DNA from: Enterococcus gallinarum NBRC 100675
GTDB lineage: Bacteria > Bacillota > Bacilli > Lactobacillales > Enterococcaceae
Assembly: GCF_001544275.1 (NCBI RefSeq)
Contig: NZ_BCQE01000006.1
Span: forward strand, 1 to 64,000
Length of the DNA: 64,000 bases
Reading direction: 5' to 3'
The notes beneath the pieces are model-generated. The model did not search any database, was not told where the DNA came from, and saw only the letters and a program-made list of their open reading frames with translations. The first letter of the stretch is position 1. The number at the start of each line of letters is the position of its first letter. Positions 1 to 10,222 of the stretch are shown here, one piece after another. A program made the position numbers and the translations under genes.

Positions 1-4
1 AAAA

Positions 5-36
5 AAAACACAGTGAAGCAATCTTCACTGTGTTTT
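5..36 (-). terminator. Rho-independent terminator of the first bgl gene
   Basis: A perfect 14-bp inverted repeat (AAAACACAGTGAAG and its complement) with a 4-nt loop lies just past the GH1 stop codon. On the minus strand it is followed by a T-run (positions 8 to 1). Confidence 0.85.
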
Positions 37-39
37 GAA

Positions 40-1428
40 TCAAAAGCCGTTATTGTCAGAAACCTCTTTATACCAACGACCAGATTTTTTAATTGTGCGC
101 TTGGCATCATGATTCAAGTCAACTGAGATGAAGCCATAACGATTTTTATATGCGTTCGTCCAAGACCAGTTATCCATACATGTCCACATATGGTAGCCAA
201 CACAGTTGGTACCCTCTTGGATCGCTTGATGAACATACTTCAAGTGTTCTTTAACGAATTCGATTCGATAATCGTCCTCAATGATCCCTTCATCGTTGAC
301 AAAACGTTCTTCCCCTTCAACGCCCATGCCATTTTCAGAAATGTAGCATTTGATATTGCCATAATTCTCACGGGTATTGGTCAAGATATCATAAATCCCT
401 TTTTCATAGATCTCCCATCCACGATAAGGGTTCATTTTTTTGTCAGGTTTATCATAATTATCAAAATAATCATCTGGTAATGGACCATTCGTGTGGTCGA
501 TCGGTGTTTCTTTTGCCATAATACGACGAGGCTGATAGTAATTGATGCCTAATAAGTCAATCGTGTTTTCTTTGATGATCACTAAATCTTCTGCTTCATG
601 TTCCGGTATCATGTCTAATTCTTTGATGATCGTGACTAATTCTTCAGGGAATGTCCCTTTAACTGCTGGATCCAAAAAGGAACGGTTGAAGAAGGCATCG
701 GCGATTTGGGCTGCTTTAACATCCTCCGGGTTTGTTTCATCTCTCGGATAGCTAGGTGTCAGATTCAAGATAATCCCTATCTCTCCACCCAATTCCAGCG
801 CATGATATTCCTTGATTGCTTTCGCACTCGCTAAGGTTTCATGGAAGCCGGCTTGAACAGCATGCTTCATGTTGATTTCATTTGGATAGTGGAACTGATA
901 GAGATAGCCACCTTCTATCGGAACGATTGGTTCATTATGAGTGAACCATTTTTTGACTTTTGTACCAAACAATTCAAAACAAGTTTTGGCAAAAACGACG
1001 TAAGCCTCAACTGTCTCACGACTTAACCAACCGCCTTTTTCCTGCAAGGCCATCGGCATATCAAAATGATACAAGTTGACGAAAGGTTCAATCCCATTTG
1101 CAATCAATTCATCGAAATAATCATGATAAAAAGCCACAGCTTCTTGATTAACTTCGCCAGTTCCTGCTGGAATCAAGCGACTCCACTGGATCGATGTCCG
1201 AAATGTATTGTGTCCTGTTTCTTTCATCAGTTGAATATCTTCTTTATACCGCTTATAGACTTGGGATGTTTTTTCGGGTCCTACACGGTCAAAGAATTTT
1301 CCTGGTTCTTGTTCATACCAGTAATCCCAAATACTGGATCCTTTTTTGTCTCCTGGAAAAGTTCCTTCTGTCTGAGGACCACTGGCAGCAGAACCCCACC
1401 AGAATCCTTCTGGAAATTGATACGTCAT
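40..1428 (-). CDS. 6-phospho-beta-glucosidase, GH1
   Basis: This 462-aa glycoside hydrolase family 1 enzyme should hydrolyse PTS-imported phosphorylated beta-glucosides in the cytoplasm. The acid/base Glu is in the THNEP motif (about residue 166) and the nucleophile is in ISENG near residue 366. The C-terminal SWTNAYKNRYG stretch carries the Ser, Lys and Tyr that family members use to bind the 6-phosphate. It is divergent from the PTS EIIC gene, with a candidate GntR operator between them, so the two probably form one uptake and hydrolysis module. The ATG follows an AGGGAG ribosome-binding site. The exact sugar (cellobiose, arbutin or another aryl-glucoside) cannot be read from sequence. Confidence 0.93.
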   Translation of the reverse strand: MTYQFPEGFWWGSAASGPQTEGTFPGDKKGSSIWDYWYEQEPGKFFDRVGPEKTSQVYKRYKEDIQLMKETGHNTFRTSIQWSRLIPAGTGEVNQEAVAFYHDYFDELIANGIEPFVNLYHFDMPMALQEKGGWLSRETVEAYVVFAKTCFELFGTKVKKWFTHNEPIVPIEGGYLYQFHYPNEINMKHAVQAGFHETLASAKAIKEYHALELGGEIGIILNLTPSYPRDETNPEDVKAAQIADAFFNRSFLDPAVKGTFPEELVTIIKELDMIPEHEAEDLVIIKENTIDLLGINYYQPRRIMAKETPIDHTNGPLPDDYFDNYDKPDKKMNPYRGWEIYEKGIYDILTNTRENYGNIKCYISENGMGVEGEERFVNDEGIIEDDYRIEFVKEHLKYVHQAIQEGTNCVGYHMWTCMDNWSWTNAYKNRYGFISVDLNHDAKRTIKKSGRWYKEVSDNNGF

Positions 1429-1463
1429 CTTTTTTACACTCCCTATTCATGCTTGATACCGTA

Positions 1464-1492
1464 ATCATAAAGGAAGCACTACCAAAAATCAA
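1464..1492 (-). promoter_or_regulatory. Candidate sigma-A promoter of the first bgl gene
   Basis: On the minus strand TTGATT (1487-1492) and TATGAT (1464-1469) are separated by 17 nt, about 35 nt upstream of the start codon. Identified by motif only. Confidence 0.55.
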
Positions 1493-1506
1493 TCTTTTTA
1501 TTGACT

Positions 1507-1520
1507 AATGTATAGACATT
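1507..1520. promoter_or_regulatory. Candidate GntR/HutC-type operator
   Basis: AATGTATAGACATT has perfect 5-bp arms (AATGT/ACATT) around ATAG. It resembles operators of UTRA-domain GntR regulators of sugar PTS operons. It overlaps the putative -35 of the EIIC gene and lies just upstream of the divergent bgl promoter, so the GntR protein encoded at 2975 could control both. That link is inference. Confidence 0.5.
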
Positions 1521-1541
1521 TAAAATAAAACGTGATACATT
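1513..1541 (+). promoter_or_regulatory. Candidate sigma-A promoter of the PTS EIIC gene
   Basis: TAGACA (1513-1518) and TACATT (1536-1541) are 17 nt apart, with a TGA extended -10 directly before TACATT. The operator dyad overlaps the -35 and a cre site follows the -10. Confidence 0.5.
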
Positions 1542-1546
1542 ATGAA

Positions 1547-1562
1547 TTGTAATCGATTGCAA
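1547..1562 (+). promoter_or_regulatory. cre site (CcpA catabolite repression)
   Basis: TTGTAATCGATTGCAA matches the Firmicute cre consensus WTGNAANCGNWNNCWW at every position. It lies just downstream of the EIIC -10, where CcpA binding normally represses, so the permease is probably shut off by glucose. Confidence 0.8.
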
Positions 1563-1585
1563 AAAGTTGTTAGGAGTGATTTTTA

Positions 1586-2857
1586 ATGAACGGTTTTATG
1601 GATAAAATATCTGAAAAAATCTTGCCGCTAGCCAATGCGTTAGGGCAAAACCGCTACCTCACTGTATTACGAGATGCGTTCATGCTTTCTTTTCCCATTA
1701 CGATGTTTGGTTCAATCGTAGTGGTTATCAACAATCTGCCTTTTTTCAATGATGCAACGAAAGGCACTCTAAGTACCCTGTTTGGTAATGGACAAAATGC
1801 AACAATGAGCATCATGACAGTTTTTGTTACTTTTGGTATCGGCTATTATTTGTCTAAGTCTTATGATGTTGAAGGGATCTTTGGAGGCGCTGTATCTTTT
1901 GCAAGCTTTTTGATTCTAACCCCATTTTTCATGACTACAGAATCAGGTGAAACAATTACTGGCGTGCTATCTCTTGATCGATTAGGTGCCAAAGGTATGT
2001 TCATCGGAATGATCGCTGCCTTCTTAGCTGCTGAGATTTATTGTCGCGTCACAAAACGCGGTTGGCAAATCAAAATGCCTGATGGGGTGCCACCTGCAGT
2101 AACGAAGTCATTTGCTGCTTTGATTCCAGCGATCGTTACGCTAACCATCTTTTTGATGATCAATGCAATCATGACCGGCGTCTTCCATGCGAACCTTCAT
2201 GATGTAATCTATGAATTGATTCAAAAACCGTTAACAGGTCTTGGCAGCAGCTTACCTGCTACACTATTGGCACTATTCTTGGTTCAGTTCTTATGGTTCT
2301 TTGGTCTTCATGGGCAAATCATTGTCAACTCTGTCATGGATCCTATCTGGAACACATTGATGTTGGATAATTTGGAAGCCTATCAAAATGGCGAAGCATT
2401 ACCCCATATCGTGACGAAACCATTCATGGAAACTTTCACGGTTGGTTTAGGGGGTTCTGGAATGACGCTAGCTGTTGTAATTTTGATGGCTTTTGTCCTA
2501 AAGAAAAAACAATACCGCGATGTTGGTCGTTTGGCTCTTGCTCCTGGTATCTTCAATGTAAATGAACCTGCTATTTTCGGAATGCCGATCGTACTGAATG
2601 CAACGATTTTGATTCCTTGGGTAGTAGCACCTCTAGTGGTGACAACTTTCAATTACCTTGTGATGGCAGCTGGTCTAGTTCCAGCACCAACTGGTGTGTC
2701 CGTACCTTGGACCGTGCCAGTGATCGCTAGCGGTGTGTTAGCAACCAACTCTTGGTTAGGTGGCTTGCTGCAAGTCATTGATGTAGTACTTGTTGGTATG
2801 ATCTGGTATCCATTCTTGCGTATTTTGGATCGTCAACAAGAAGCTTCAATCAGTTAA
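1586..2857 (+). CDS. PTS EIIC permease, lactose/cellobiose family
   Basis: This 423-aa polytopic membrane protein is the sugar-translocating IIC subunit of a lactose/cellobiose-family phosphotransferase system. About ten hydrophobic segments are visible, and the family motif NEPAIFGMPIVLNA with its conserved Glu lies near residue 330. The length is typical for a free-standing IIC. No EIIA or EIIB gene is adjacent, so it must borrow these subunits from elsewhere. It is divergent from the 6-phospho-beta-glucosidase and precedes a GntR regulator, which argues for a beta-glucoside substrate. A good Shine-Dalgarno (TTAGGAGTG) precedes the ATG. Confidence 0.92.
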   Translation: MNGFMDKISEKILPLANALGQNRYLTVLRDAFMLSFPITMFGSIVVVINNLPFFNDATKGTLSTLFGNGQNATMSIMTVFVTFGIGYYLSKSYDVEGIFGGAVSFASFLILTPFFMTTESGETITGVLSLDRLGAKGMFIGMIAAFLAAEIYCRVTKRGWQIKMPDGVPPAVTKSFAALIPAIVTLTIFLMINAIMTGVFHANLHDVIYELIQKPLTGLGSSLPATLLALFLVQFLWFFGLHGQIIVNSVMDPIWNTLMLDNLEAYQNGEALPHIVTKPFMETFTVGLGGSGMTLAVVILMAFVLKKKQYRDVGRLALAPGIFNVNEPAIFGMPIVLNATILIPWVVAPLVVTTFNYLVMAAGLVPAPTGVSVPWTVPVIASGVLATNSWLGGLLQVIDVVLVGMIWYPFLRILDRQQEASIS

Positions 2858-2861
2858 AACA

Positions 2862-2897
2862 AAAAGACTGGCAGGCCAATCAACCTGTCAGTCTTTT
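2862..2897 (+). terminator. Rho-independent terminator after PTS EIIC
   Basis: AAAAGACTGGCAGG pairs with CCTGTCAGTCTTTT across an 8-nt loop (one G-U pair) and runs into a T-rich tract. It separates EIIC from gntR, which has its own promoter. Confidence 0.8.
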
Positions 2898-2928
2898 ATT
2901 TTAAAAAAAGGCAATTTACTGATTCGGA

Positions 2929-2957
2929 TTGTCGAAATCGCTTTTTTCAGCTATACT
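2929..2957 (+). promoter_or_regulatory. Candidate sigma-A promoter of gntR
   Basis: TTGTCG (2929-2934), a 17-nt spacer and TATACT (2952-2957). The predicted transcript would start only about 10 nt before the ATG, giving a very short leader made almost entirely of the ribosome-binding site. Confidence 0.6.
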
Positions 2958-2974
2958 CTTTGCGAGGTGAGGAG

Positions 2975-3691
2975 ATGCCAAAATATCAAGAAATTGCCAA
3001 TATTTTAAGAACAAGAATCAGAAATAAAACCTATCCTCCAGATAGTTTATTACCTAATCAAATAGATCTTGTTGAAGAGTTCCAAGTGAGCCGCATGACC
3101 ATCAAAAAAGCGATTGGGATTCTCTCTATGGAAGGACTCGTCTATTCTCAGCGAGGAGCTGGAACTAAGATTTTGAATCATCCTTTCGTGGATCGAGATA
3201 CGACAACATTAACGGAATATGTCGGCTTATCCACTGAAATGCGCAAAGCAAATCGGCCATTGACTAGTGAAGTCATTGATTTTCAAGTGGCTTTTCCGAA
3301 CAAGGAGATCCAAGAAAAACTGATGCTGACAGAAGAACAACCCGTCTATAAGATCATTCGTCTGCGAATTTTAGAAGGCAAACCATTTATTCTGGAGCAT
3401 ACGTACATGCCGGTCCATTTAGTTCCTAATCTAAAACGTTCTCACTTGGAAACTTCTATCTATCAGTATGTAAAAGAAGAACTAGGCATTCAATTTGTCG
3501 GTGCTTATCGGACGATTTCTGCGGATAAAAGCTCGTTATATGATCAGAAATATCTGGCTTGCGATCCAACCGATCCTGTATTAGAAATTCAACAAATCGT
3601 TTACCAAAAAAATGGCTCACCGATCGAATACTCCCGCAGTCGCAACCGTTATGATACGCGGGTATATTCCTATTTAGACGTTCAACGATAA
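2975..3691 (+). CDS. GntR-family transcriptional regulator with UTRA domain
   Basis: This cytoplasmic regulator of 238 aa has an N-terminal winged helix-turn-helix (about residues 4-70, including VSRMTIKKAIGIL) and a C-terminal UTRA ligand-binding domain (about 90-235). UTRA proteins normally sense phosphorylated sugars. The ATG at 2975 is preferred over an in-frame TTG at 2960 because the AGGTGAGG Shine-Dalgarno lies directly upstream of it and the family starts near MPKYQEIA. Its likely targets are the adjacent EIIC gene and the divergent GH1 gene. Confidence 0.9.
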   Translation: MPKYQEIANILRTRIRNKTYPPDSLLPNQIDLVEEFQVSRMTIKKAIGILSMEGLVYSQRGAGTKILNHPFVDRDTTTLTEYVGLSTEMRKANRPLTSEVIDFQVAFPNKEIQEKLMLTEEQPVYKIIRLRILEGKPFILEHTYMPVHLVPNLKRSHLETSIYQYVKEELGIQFVGAYRTISADKSSLYDQKYLACDPTDPVLEIQQIVYQKNGSPIEYSRSRNRYDTRVYSYLDVQR

Positions 3692-3692
3692 T

Positions 3693-3800
3693 AAACAGCC
3701 AAAGCGACGCAGCATATCTAGACAAAGAAAAACCAAAGATAAGAGAGCGATTTTTTCGATCTTTGGATATAGTCTTATTTACTGCTCGCTTTGACTGTTT
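3693..3800. terminator. Long nested inverted repeat, likely bidirectional terminator of gntR and copZ
   Basis: AAACAGCCAAAGCG (3693-3706) pairs with CGCTTTGACTGTTT (3787-3800) with one mismatch, and on the plus strand a T-rich tail follows. Inside lies a second perfect stem (CCAAAGAT 3733-3740, ATCTTTGG 3759-3766). The two flanking genes converge here. The 108-nt span and nested design are larger than an ordinary terminator. Confidence 0.6.
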
Positions 3801-3845
3801 TTATTTATTGGTTCATTGTTTTTATATCTCTCTTTTCGCCTTTCA

Positions 3846-4046
3846 TCAGATAGAAAGTAAACGATAAGGAGTGTCTTTTAACGCAGCTGTCAATGCTTGC
3901 CCTGTGGCATCGCCTGTGACGGTGGCGGTTTTCTCGTTCAAATCAACTGTAACTTCGGTAACACCGACTACTTGAGCAAGCGTTTCTTGTACCGTTTTTG
4001 CACAGCCTTCGCATTTCATGCCCTCTATTTGATAGGTCTTTTTCAT
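3846..4046 (-). CDS. copZ: Copper chaperone CopZ (HMA domain)
   Basis: A 66-aa single heavy-metal-associated domain with the metal-binding motif GMKCEGC near the N-terminus. CopZ proteins carry Cu(I) in the cytosol to the CopA ATPase or to the CopY repressor. The start at 4046 follows GAAAGAAGG and gives the family-typical MKKTYQIEGMKC; an in-frame start six codons upstream lacks a ribosome-binding site. It lies 30 bp behind copA on the same strand, so the two are cotranscribed. Confidence 0.92.
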   Translation of the reverse strand: MKKTYQIEGMKCEGCAKTVQETLAQVVGVTEVTVDLNEKTATVTGDATGQALTAALKDTPYRLLSI

Positions 4047-4076
4047 TTGAATCCTTCTTTCCACTATTTTTCTACT

Positions 4077-6542
4077 TTATGACTGATTTTTCACTACTCG
4101 TTTGCTAACTGGTGTGAATCGTTTCAAGCGTAGCGCATTCAATAAGACGGAAACGGAACTAAAACTCATGGCTGCCCCTGCAATCATCGGATTCAAAAGC
4201 GGTCCGCCAAAAAGATGCAGTAACCCCATGGCAACAGGGATTCCCAAAACATTATAAGCAAATGCCCAGAAAAGATTTTCTTTGATATTCTTGATGGTTG
4301 CTCGACTCAATTCCACTGCAGTCGGCACATCCATCAAGTCACTACGCATCAACACGATATCTGCAGATTCAATGGCGACATCCGTTCCTGAGCCAATGGC
4401 GATACCGACGTCTGCTTTGGCTAAAGCTGGTGCATCATTGATTCCGTCACCTACCATGGCAACTTTTTGTCCAGTTTGCTGCAGTTCTGCCACTTTAGCC
4501 GCCTTATCTTCTGGCAGCACATCACTAATGACTTCATCGATACCTACTTGATCAGCAATGGCTTGTGCTGTTCGCGAATTATCCCCTGTGATCATCGCCA
4601 CTTTGATACCCATTTGATGCAGACGTTCAATGGCTTGTGCGCTGCTTTTTTTCACCGTATCGGCCACAGCAATCAACCCAATCAATGCGCCGTCCATGGC
4701 AACATACATTGGTGTTTTCCCTTGTTTTGCTAAGCCTTCGGCAGATGCAATTACAGATGAGACATCTATTTGTTTTTGATCCATCAACTTTTTGTTTCCT
4801 AACAGCACGTCTTTTCCATCCAATCTTCCCGTGATTCCATGACCAGGGACGGCTTGGAAATGACTAACTGAAGAAAATGTTAATTTCTGTTGTTTGGCAG
4901 CGGCTACGATAGCTTCTCCCAGTGGATGCTCCGATCCATCTTCTGCAGAAGCTGCTAGCTGCAAGACCGTTTCTTTCGTATGTTCGCCATAAGGTAAAAG
5001 ATCTGTCACAACTGGTTTTCCTTCTGTGATCGTCCCGGTTTTGTCAAAAACGATCGTTGTGATGTTGCGAGTCGTTTCTAATGCATCACCGCTTTTAATC
5101 AATACGCCATTCTCGGCGCCTTTCCCAGTTCCCACCATGATTGCCGTTGGTGTTGCTAATCCTAAGGCACAGGGGCAGGCAATGACTAATACCGAAATAG
5201 TGATCGTCAGTGCAAAAATCCACGACTCTTGCCCGAAGAAAAACCATGCCAGTCCTGCTAGTAACGCTAAGCCAATCACGATCGGAACAAAAACACCCGA
5301 AACTTTGTCAGCTAATCGTGCAATTGGGGCTTTCGAACCTTGGGCATCTTCCACTAGCTGGATGATCTGTGCCAGAGTGGTATCCTTGCCAACTTTTGTT
5401 GCCTGATAGCGAAACGTACCCGTTTTATTGATACTCGCTCCAACAACTGAATCACCAGGTTGTTTCTCCACCGGAAGGCTCTCTCCGGTGATCATTGACT
5501 CATCCACTGCTGAATGTCCTACTATCAGTTGTCCGTCCACAGGAATTTTTTCACCGGGGCGAACAATCACAATGTCGCCAGCCACGACTTGCCCGACTGG
5601 CACTTCCATTTCTGAATCATTTTTTAAGATCCGAGCAGTTTTTGGTGCTAAATCCAATAATTTCTTGATGGCTTCAGAGGTCTTGCCTTTTGATACCGAT
5701 TCAAGGTATTTGCCTAGTGTGATTAATGTGAGGATCACCGCAGCTGATTCATAGTATAAATGCATCGCAAAATGCGTCTCTCCTAAATAAACCATGACCG
5801 TTCCATACAAACTGTATAAAAAAGCAGCACTGGTTCCTAACGCCACCAGAGAGTCCATATTAGGATGCCCTTTGAACAACGCTTTGAAGCCATTGCTAAA
5901 AAAAGCATCGCCAAAGATCATGACAGGGAGCACAAGGATCAATTGTGTACTAACAAATGCTACAGGCTGTGTCATAGGGTTCAAAAAGGAAGGGAGCGGC
6001 AGACCGATCATTTCGCCCATTGCTAAATAAAATAATGGCACGGTAAAAATGGCAGACAACCAAAATCGTTGCCATAACTTTTGAATTGGGTCTTTCTTTG
6101 CCGATTGCGGCTCCGCAGTTTTTTCGCCAAAAGCTTGATATCCTGCTTTAGCTACTGCCTCTTCGATGGTAGCTGTATTAAGTTGCTGCTTGTCGTAACG
6201 AACTGTCAATTTTTCCGTGGCTAAATTCACAGTAGCCGTTTGAACACCTGCAAGTTTGTTCACGGCTTTTTCAACCGTCTGGGCACAAGAAGCACAGGTC
6301 ATTCCTTCAATCTGGAATGTTGCTTGCTGCTGATTTCCTATAAGAGAGTAGCCGGCATCGGCTACTGTTTTTGCTAAGAGTTGTTCATCTACCTGAGTTT
6401 CATCGTAGCGAACGTGAAGTTTTTCCGTCGCCAAATTGACGGAGGCTTCTTCGATACCTGTGACTTTGCTGATGGCCTTCTCGACCGTCTGGGCACAAGA
6501 GGCACAGGTCATTCCTTCGATTGCATAGTTTCCTTCAGCCAT
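4077..6542 (-). CDS. copA: Copper-exporting P1B-type ATPase CopA
   Basis: This 821-aa membrane ATPase pumps Cu(I) across the membrane. It has two N-terminal HMA domains with GMTCASC (CxxC at residues 13-16 and 83-86). The actuator TGES is at 352-355, the transmembrane metal motif CPC at 456-458, the phosphorylated Asp of DKTGT at 500, the HP pair at 539-540 and the hinge GDGIND at 698-703. All catalytic elements are intact. It starts after a strong TAAGGAGG site and is followed by copZ. The promoter carries CopY-type boxes although no copY gene is present here. Confidence 0.95.
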   Translation of the reverse strand: MAEGNYAIEGMTCASCAQTVEKAISKVTGIEEASVNLATEKLHVRYDETQVDEQLLAKTVADAGYSLIGNQQQATFQIEGMTCASCAQTVEKAVNKLAGVQTATVNLATEKLTVRYDKQQLNTATIEEAVAKAGYQAFGEKTAEPQSAKKDPIQKLWQRFWLSAIFTVPLFYLAMGEMIGLPLPSFLNPMTQPVAFVSTQLILVLPVMIFGDAFFSNGFKALFKGHPNMDSLVALGTSAAFLYSLYGTVMVYLGETHFAMHLYYESAAVILTLITLGKYLESVSKGKTSEAIKKLLDLAPKTARILKNDSEMEVPVGQVVAGDIVIVRPGEKIPVDGQLIVGHSAVDESMITGESLPVEKQPGDSVVGASINKTGTFRYQATKVGKDTTLAQIIQLVEDAQGSKAPIARLADKVSGVFVPIVIGLALLAGLAWFFFGQESWIFALTITISVLVIACPCALGLATPTAIMVGTGKGAENGVLIKSGDALETTRNITTIVFDKTGTITEGKPVVTDLLPYGEHTKETVLQLAASAEDGSEHPLGEAIVAAAKQQKLTFSSVSHFQAVPGHGITGRLDGKDVLLGNKKLMDQKQIDVSSVIASAEGLAKQGKTPMYVAMDGALIGLIAVADTVKKSSAQAIERLHQMGIKVAMITGDNSRTAQAIADQVGIDEVISDVLPEDKAAKVAELQQTGQKVAMVGDGINDAPALAKADVGIAIGSGTDVAIESADIVLMRSDLMDVPTAVELSRATIKNIKENLFWAFAYNVLGIPVAMGLLHLFGGPLLNPMIAGAAMSFSSVSVLLNALRLKRFTPVSKRVVKNQS

Positions 6543-6609
6543 TTTTATTCCTCCTTAATGAAATATCGTACTGGGTTCCTCAAATAAGCGAGGGAGGTTA
6601 CCTTTTGAT

Positions 6610-6619
6610 TACAACTGTA
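6610..6619. promoter_or_regulatory. cop box (CopY operator), perfect
   Basis: TACAACTGTA matches the enterococcal/lactococcal CopY operator TACANNTGTA exactly. It lies about 15 nt downstream of the copA -10, where a bound repressor would block transcription. Confidence 0.75.
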
Positions 6620-6633
6620 ATCTCTACTCTTCT

Positions 6634-6662
6634 ACTTTACCTCCACCGTTTACATTTGTCAA
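6634..6662 (-). promoter_or_regulatory. copA promoter with second, imperfect cop box
   Basis: On the minus strand, consensus TTGACA (6657-6662) is 17 nt from TAAAGT (6634-6639). A second cop-box-like sequence, GACAAATGTA (6651-6660, one mismatch to TACANNTGTA), overlaps the -35. Two boxes flanking the -10 resemble the two-box arrangement known from E. hirae cop. Confidence 0.7.
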
Positions 6663-6679
6663 CGATTTTCATTCTACAA

Positions 6680-6714
6680 AAAAAGTACGCTTCTTTTTTA
6701 GAAACGTACTTTTT
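6680..6714 (-). terminator. Rho-independent terminator of the second bgl gene
   Basis: AAAAGTACG and CGTACTTTT arms with a T-run on the minus strand, just past the bgl stop at 6728 and immediately upstream of the copA promoter. Confidence 0.75.
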
Positions 6715-6727
6715 ATTTTGCTATGAA

Positions 6728-8191
<1,464 letters not shown>

Positions 8192-8210
8192 TCAGAATGT
8201 TTCCTTTCTA

Positions 8211-8239
8211 AGTATACCGATAAAAAAGCGGTTTGTCAT
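8211..8239 (-). promoter_or_regulatory. Candidate promoter of the second bgl gene with cre-like site
   Basis: Minus-strand ATGACA (8234-8239), 17 nt, TATACT (8211-8216). A cre-like TGGAAACGCTGCAT (8239-8252) abuts the -35 but deviates from the cre consensus at its 3' end, so catabolite control here is only a possibility. Confidence 0.6.
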
Positions 8240-8452
8240 GGAAACGCTGCATAATTTTGTAACTGCTTGCTTGAAAAAAAGCACCTGCGACGAGAGGCCT
8301 GCAAAAAACTGCATATCCTAGTCATTGTGTAATTCTGCGATTCAATAAATCTTCGTTGCAACTAGACGCAAATACCGATTGTTCTGCTACTGTGCTTGGA
8401 CCTCTAGTCCAGCTGTTAAGCTGCTACTTCATAGATCCTAGCTATTCGTTGT

Positions 8453-10222
8453 TTATTCATCAAACTGTGCTTGGTAAAGGGCTGCATATGCACCTGCTCT
8501 GGCTAATAATTCGTCATGCGTCCCTTGTTCGACGATATTCCCGTTTTGGACCACTAAAATCACATCTGCGTGACGGATAGTGGAGAGACGATGAGCGATC
8601 ACAAAGGACGTTTTGCCTTTCATCAGCTCAGTCATTGCCGTTTGGATCAACCCTTCGGTCTGGGTATCAACATTTGATGTGGCTTCATCTAAAATCAAGA
8701 GATCCGCATCCAAAAGCATCGCACGAGCAATGGTCAAAAGCTGCTTTTGTCCTTGAGAAATCCCGCCACCATCTTCTGTGATCAGAGTGTCATACCCTTT
8801 TGGCAATTGTTGAATGAACTCATGGACATGGGCTGCTTTAGCCGCTGCTTCTACCTCAGCAAGAGTCGCGGATGCTTTGCCATAGGCCAGGTTTTCAAAG
8901 ACAGTTCCAGTAAATAACCAAGTATCCTGCAGCACCATCGCATAGCTTTTGCGCAAGCTGCTGCGGGTCGCTTTTTTGATGTCCTGTCCATCTAAACGAA
9001 TCACTCCTTGATCCGGATCATAAAAACGCATCAAGAGATTCACGATCGTGGTCTTACCTGCCCCGGTTGGACCAACGATAGCGACTAAACTTCCTGGAGC
9101 AACTTCCAGCGATAGGTCCTTAATGATCATGCGATCCTTTTGATACCCAAAGGAGACATGATCCAATTGGATACACCCGGTTACTTCTGTAAACTCATAG
9201 GCATCAGGAACATCGGAGACTTCCGGTTCTTCATCCAATAAGCGAAAGATCCGTTCTGCTGCTGCCAATGCGGATTGCAAATCGCTAAAGATATTGGCCA
9301 GCTCATTGATCGGTCCAGAAAATTTACGAGAGTACAACACGAAGGAGGAGACGCTTCCTAAAGAGAGACGGCCGAATAAAAATAGCAGTGCGCCAAAAAC
9401 ACTGATCAGTGACAACGAAACATTGTTGATAAAGTTGATGGACGGTCCCGTCATACTGCCATAATATTCTGCATTGTAATAAGAGGAAACTGCGGCCTGA
9501 TTTTTTTCATCAAATCGTTCAATGATCGGTTCTTCTTGGTTATAGATCTTAATCGTTTGCTGACCGGAAAGAATTTCTTCTACAAATCCGTTCAATTCCC
9601 CTAGCTTTCGCGAACGTCGCCGAAATAATGGCTGAAATTTCTTCATTAAATAACGAGTCAATAGAACCGAAGCAGGCACTGTCACTACAAAAATCAAAAC
9701 GAGCACTGGAGAGATCAGCAACATCATAATAAACGAACCAACAATGGTAACTAAGCTACTCAGCACTTGGATGGCATCACTAGCTAATGATGTATTGATC
9801 GTATCGACATCATAACTGATTCGACTAATGATATCGCCTGTTTGGACACGATCAAAGTAGCCGATCGGCAATTCAGAAATTTTGTCGAAAATCGCTTTGC
9901 GCATGGACTGGACGACACGTTGACTCAGACGGATCATCAATAATGAGATCAGATAACTTAACACCGCTGAACAAAGATAAAAAGCAATCATCCATCCGCA
10001 ATAAAAGAAGACCCGGTGAAAAATGACTTTTCCTGGTCCTGGCTGAATCGCATCGATGGCATAACCGGAAAGCAGTGGACCTACTAAGGAAAACAGGTTG
10101 CTAGCCATCATTAAAACTGCTGATAATAGAAGAAGCCATTTCGTTTCATATAAATAGTGCCAGAGACGCTTCACAGTTTTTTTCGTCTCTTTTGGTTTTT
10201 CGGCGACTGTCTTGCTAGGCAT
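8453..10222 (-). CDS. ABC multidrug exporter half-transporter (consensus-site subunit, EfrB-like)
   Basis: A 589-aa exporter half with an N-terminal six-helix membrane domain and a C-terminal nucleotide-binding domain. Walker A GPTGAGKTT, Walker B ILDEATSNVD with catalytic Glu and the H-loop IAHRLSTI are intact, but the signature is SQGQ instead of SGGQ. The start at 10222 is chosen because AGGAGG lies 8 nt upstream. Its ATG overlaps the partner's TAG by 8 nt, and longer in-frame starts lie deep inside the partner. It forms a heterodimer with the gene at 10215. It resembles enterococcal EfrAB or BmrCD/LmrCD-type pumps; the exact ortholog is uncertain. Confidence 0.9.
   Translation of the reverse strand: MPSKTVAEKPKETKKTVKRLWHYLYETKWLLLLSAVLMMASNLFSLVGPLLSGYAIDAIQPGPGKVIFHRVFFYCGWMIAFYLCSAVLSYLISLLMIRLSQRVVQSMRKAIFDKISELPIGYFDRVQTGDIISRISYDVDTINTSLASDAIQVLSSLVTIVGSFIMMLLISPVLVLIFVVTVPASVLLTRYLMKKFQPLFRRRSRKLGELNGFVEEILSGQQTIKIYNQEEPIIERFDEKNQAAVSSYYNAEYYGSMTGPSINFINNVSLSLISVFGALLFLFGRLSLGSVSSFVLYSRKFSGPINELANIFSDLQSALAAAERIFRLLDEEPEVSDVPDAYEFTEVTGCIQLDHVSFGYQKDRMIIKDLSLEVAPGSLVAIVGPTGAGKTTIVNLLMRFYDPDQGVIRLDGQDIKKATRSSLRKSYAMVLQDTWLFTGTVFENLAYGKASATLAEVEAAAKAAHVHEFIQQLPKGYDTLITEDGGGISQGQKQLLTIARAMLLDADLLILDEATSNVDTQTEGLIQTAMTELMKGKTSFVIAHRLSTIRHADVILVVQNGNIVEQGTHDELLARAGAYAALYQAQFDE

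Noticed and set aside
5026-5406. 126-codon plus-strand frame inside copA
   Set aside because: Antisense shadow of a conserved ATPase region.
8239-8252. cre site upstream of the second bgl gene
   Set aside because: The 5' half fits but the 3' half lacks the conserved C; kept only as a remark in the promoter entry.
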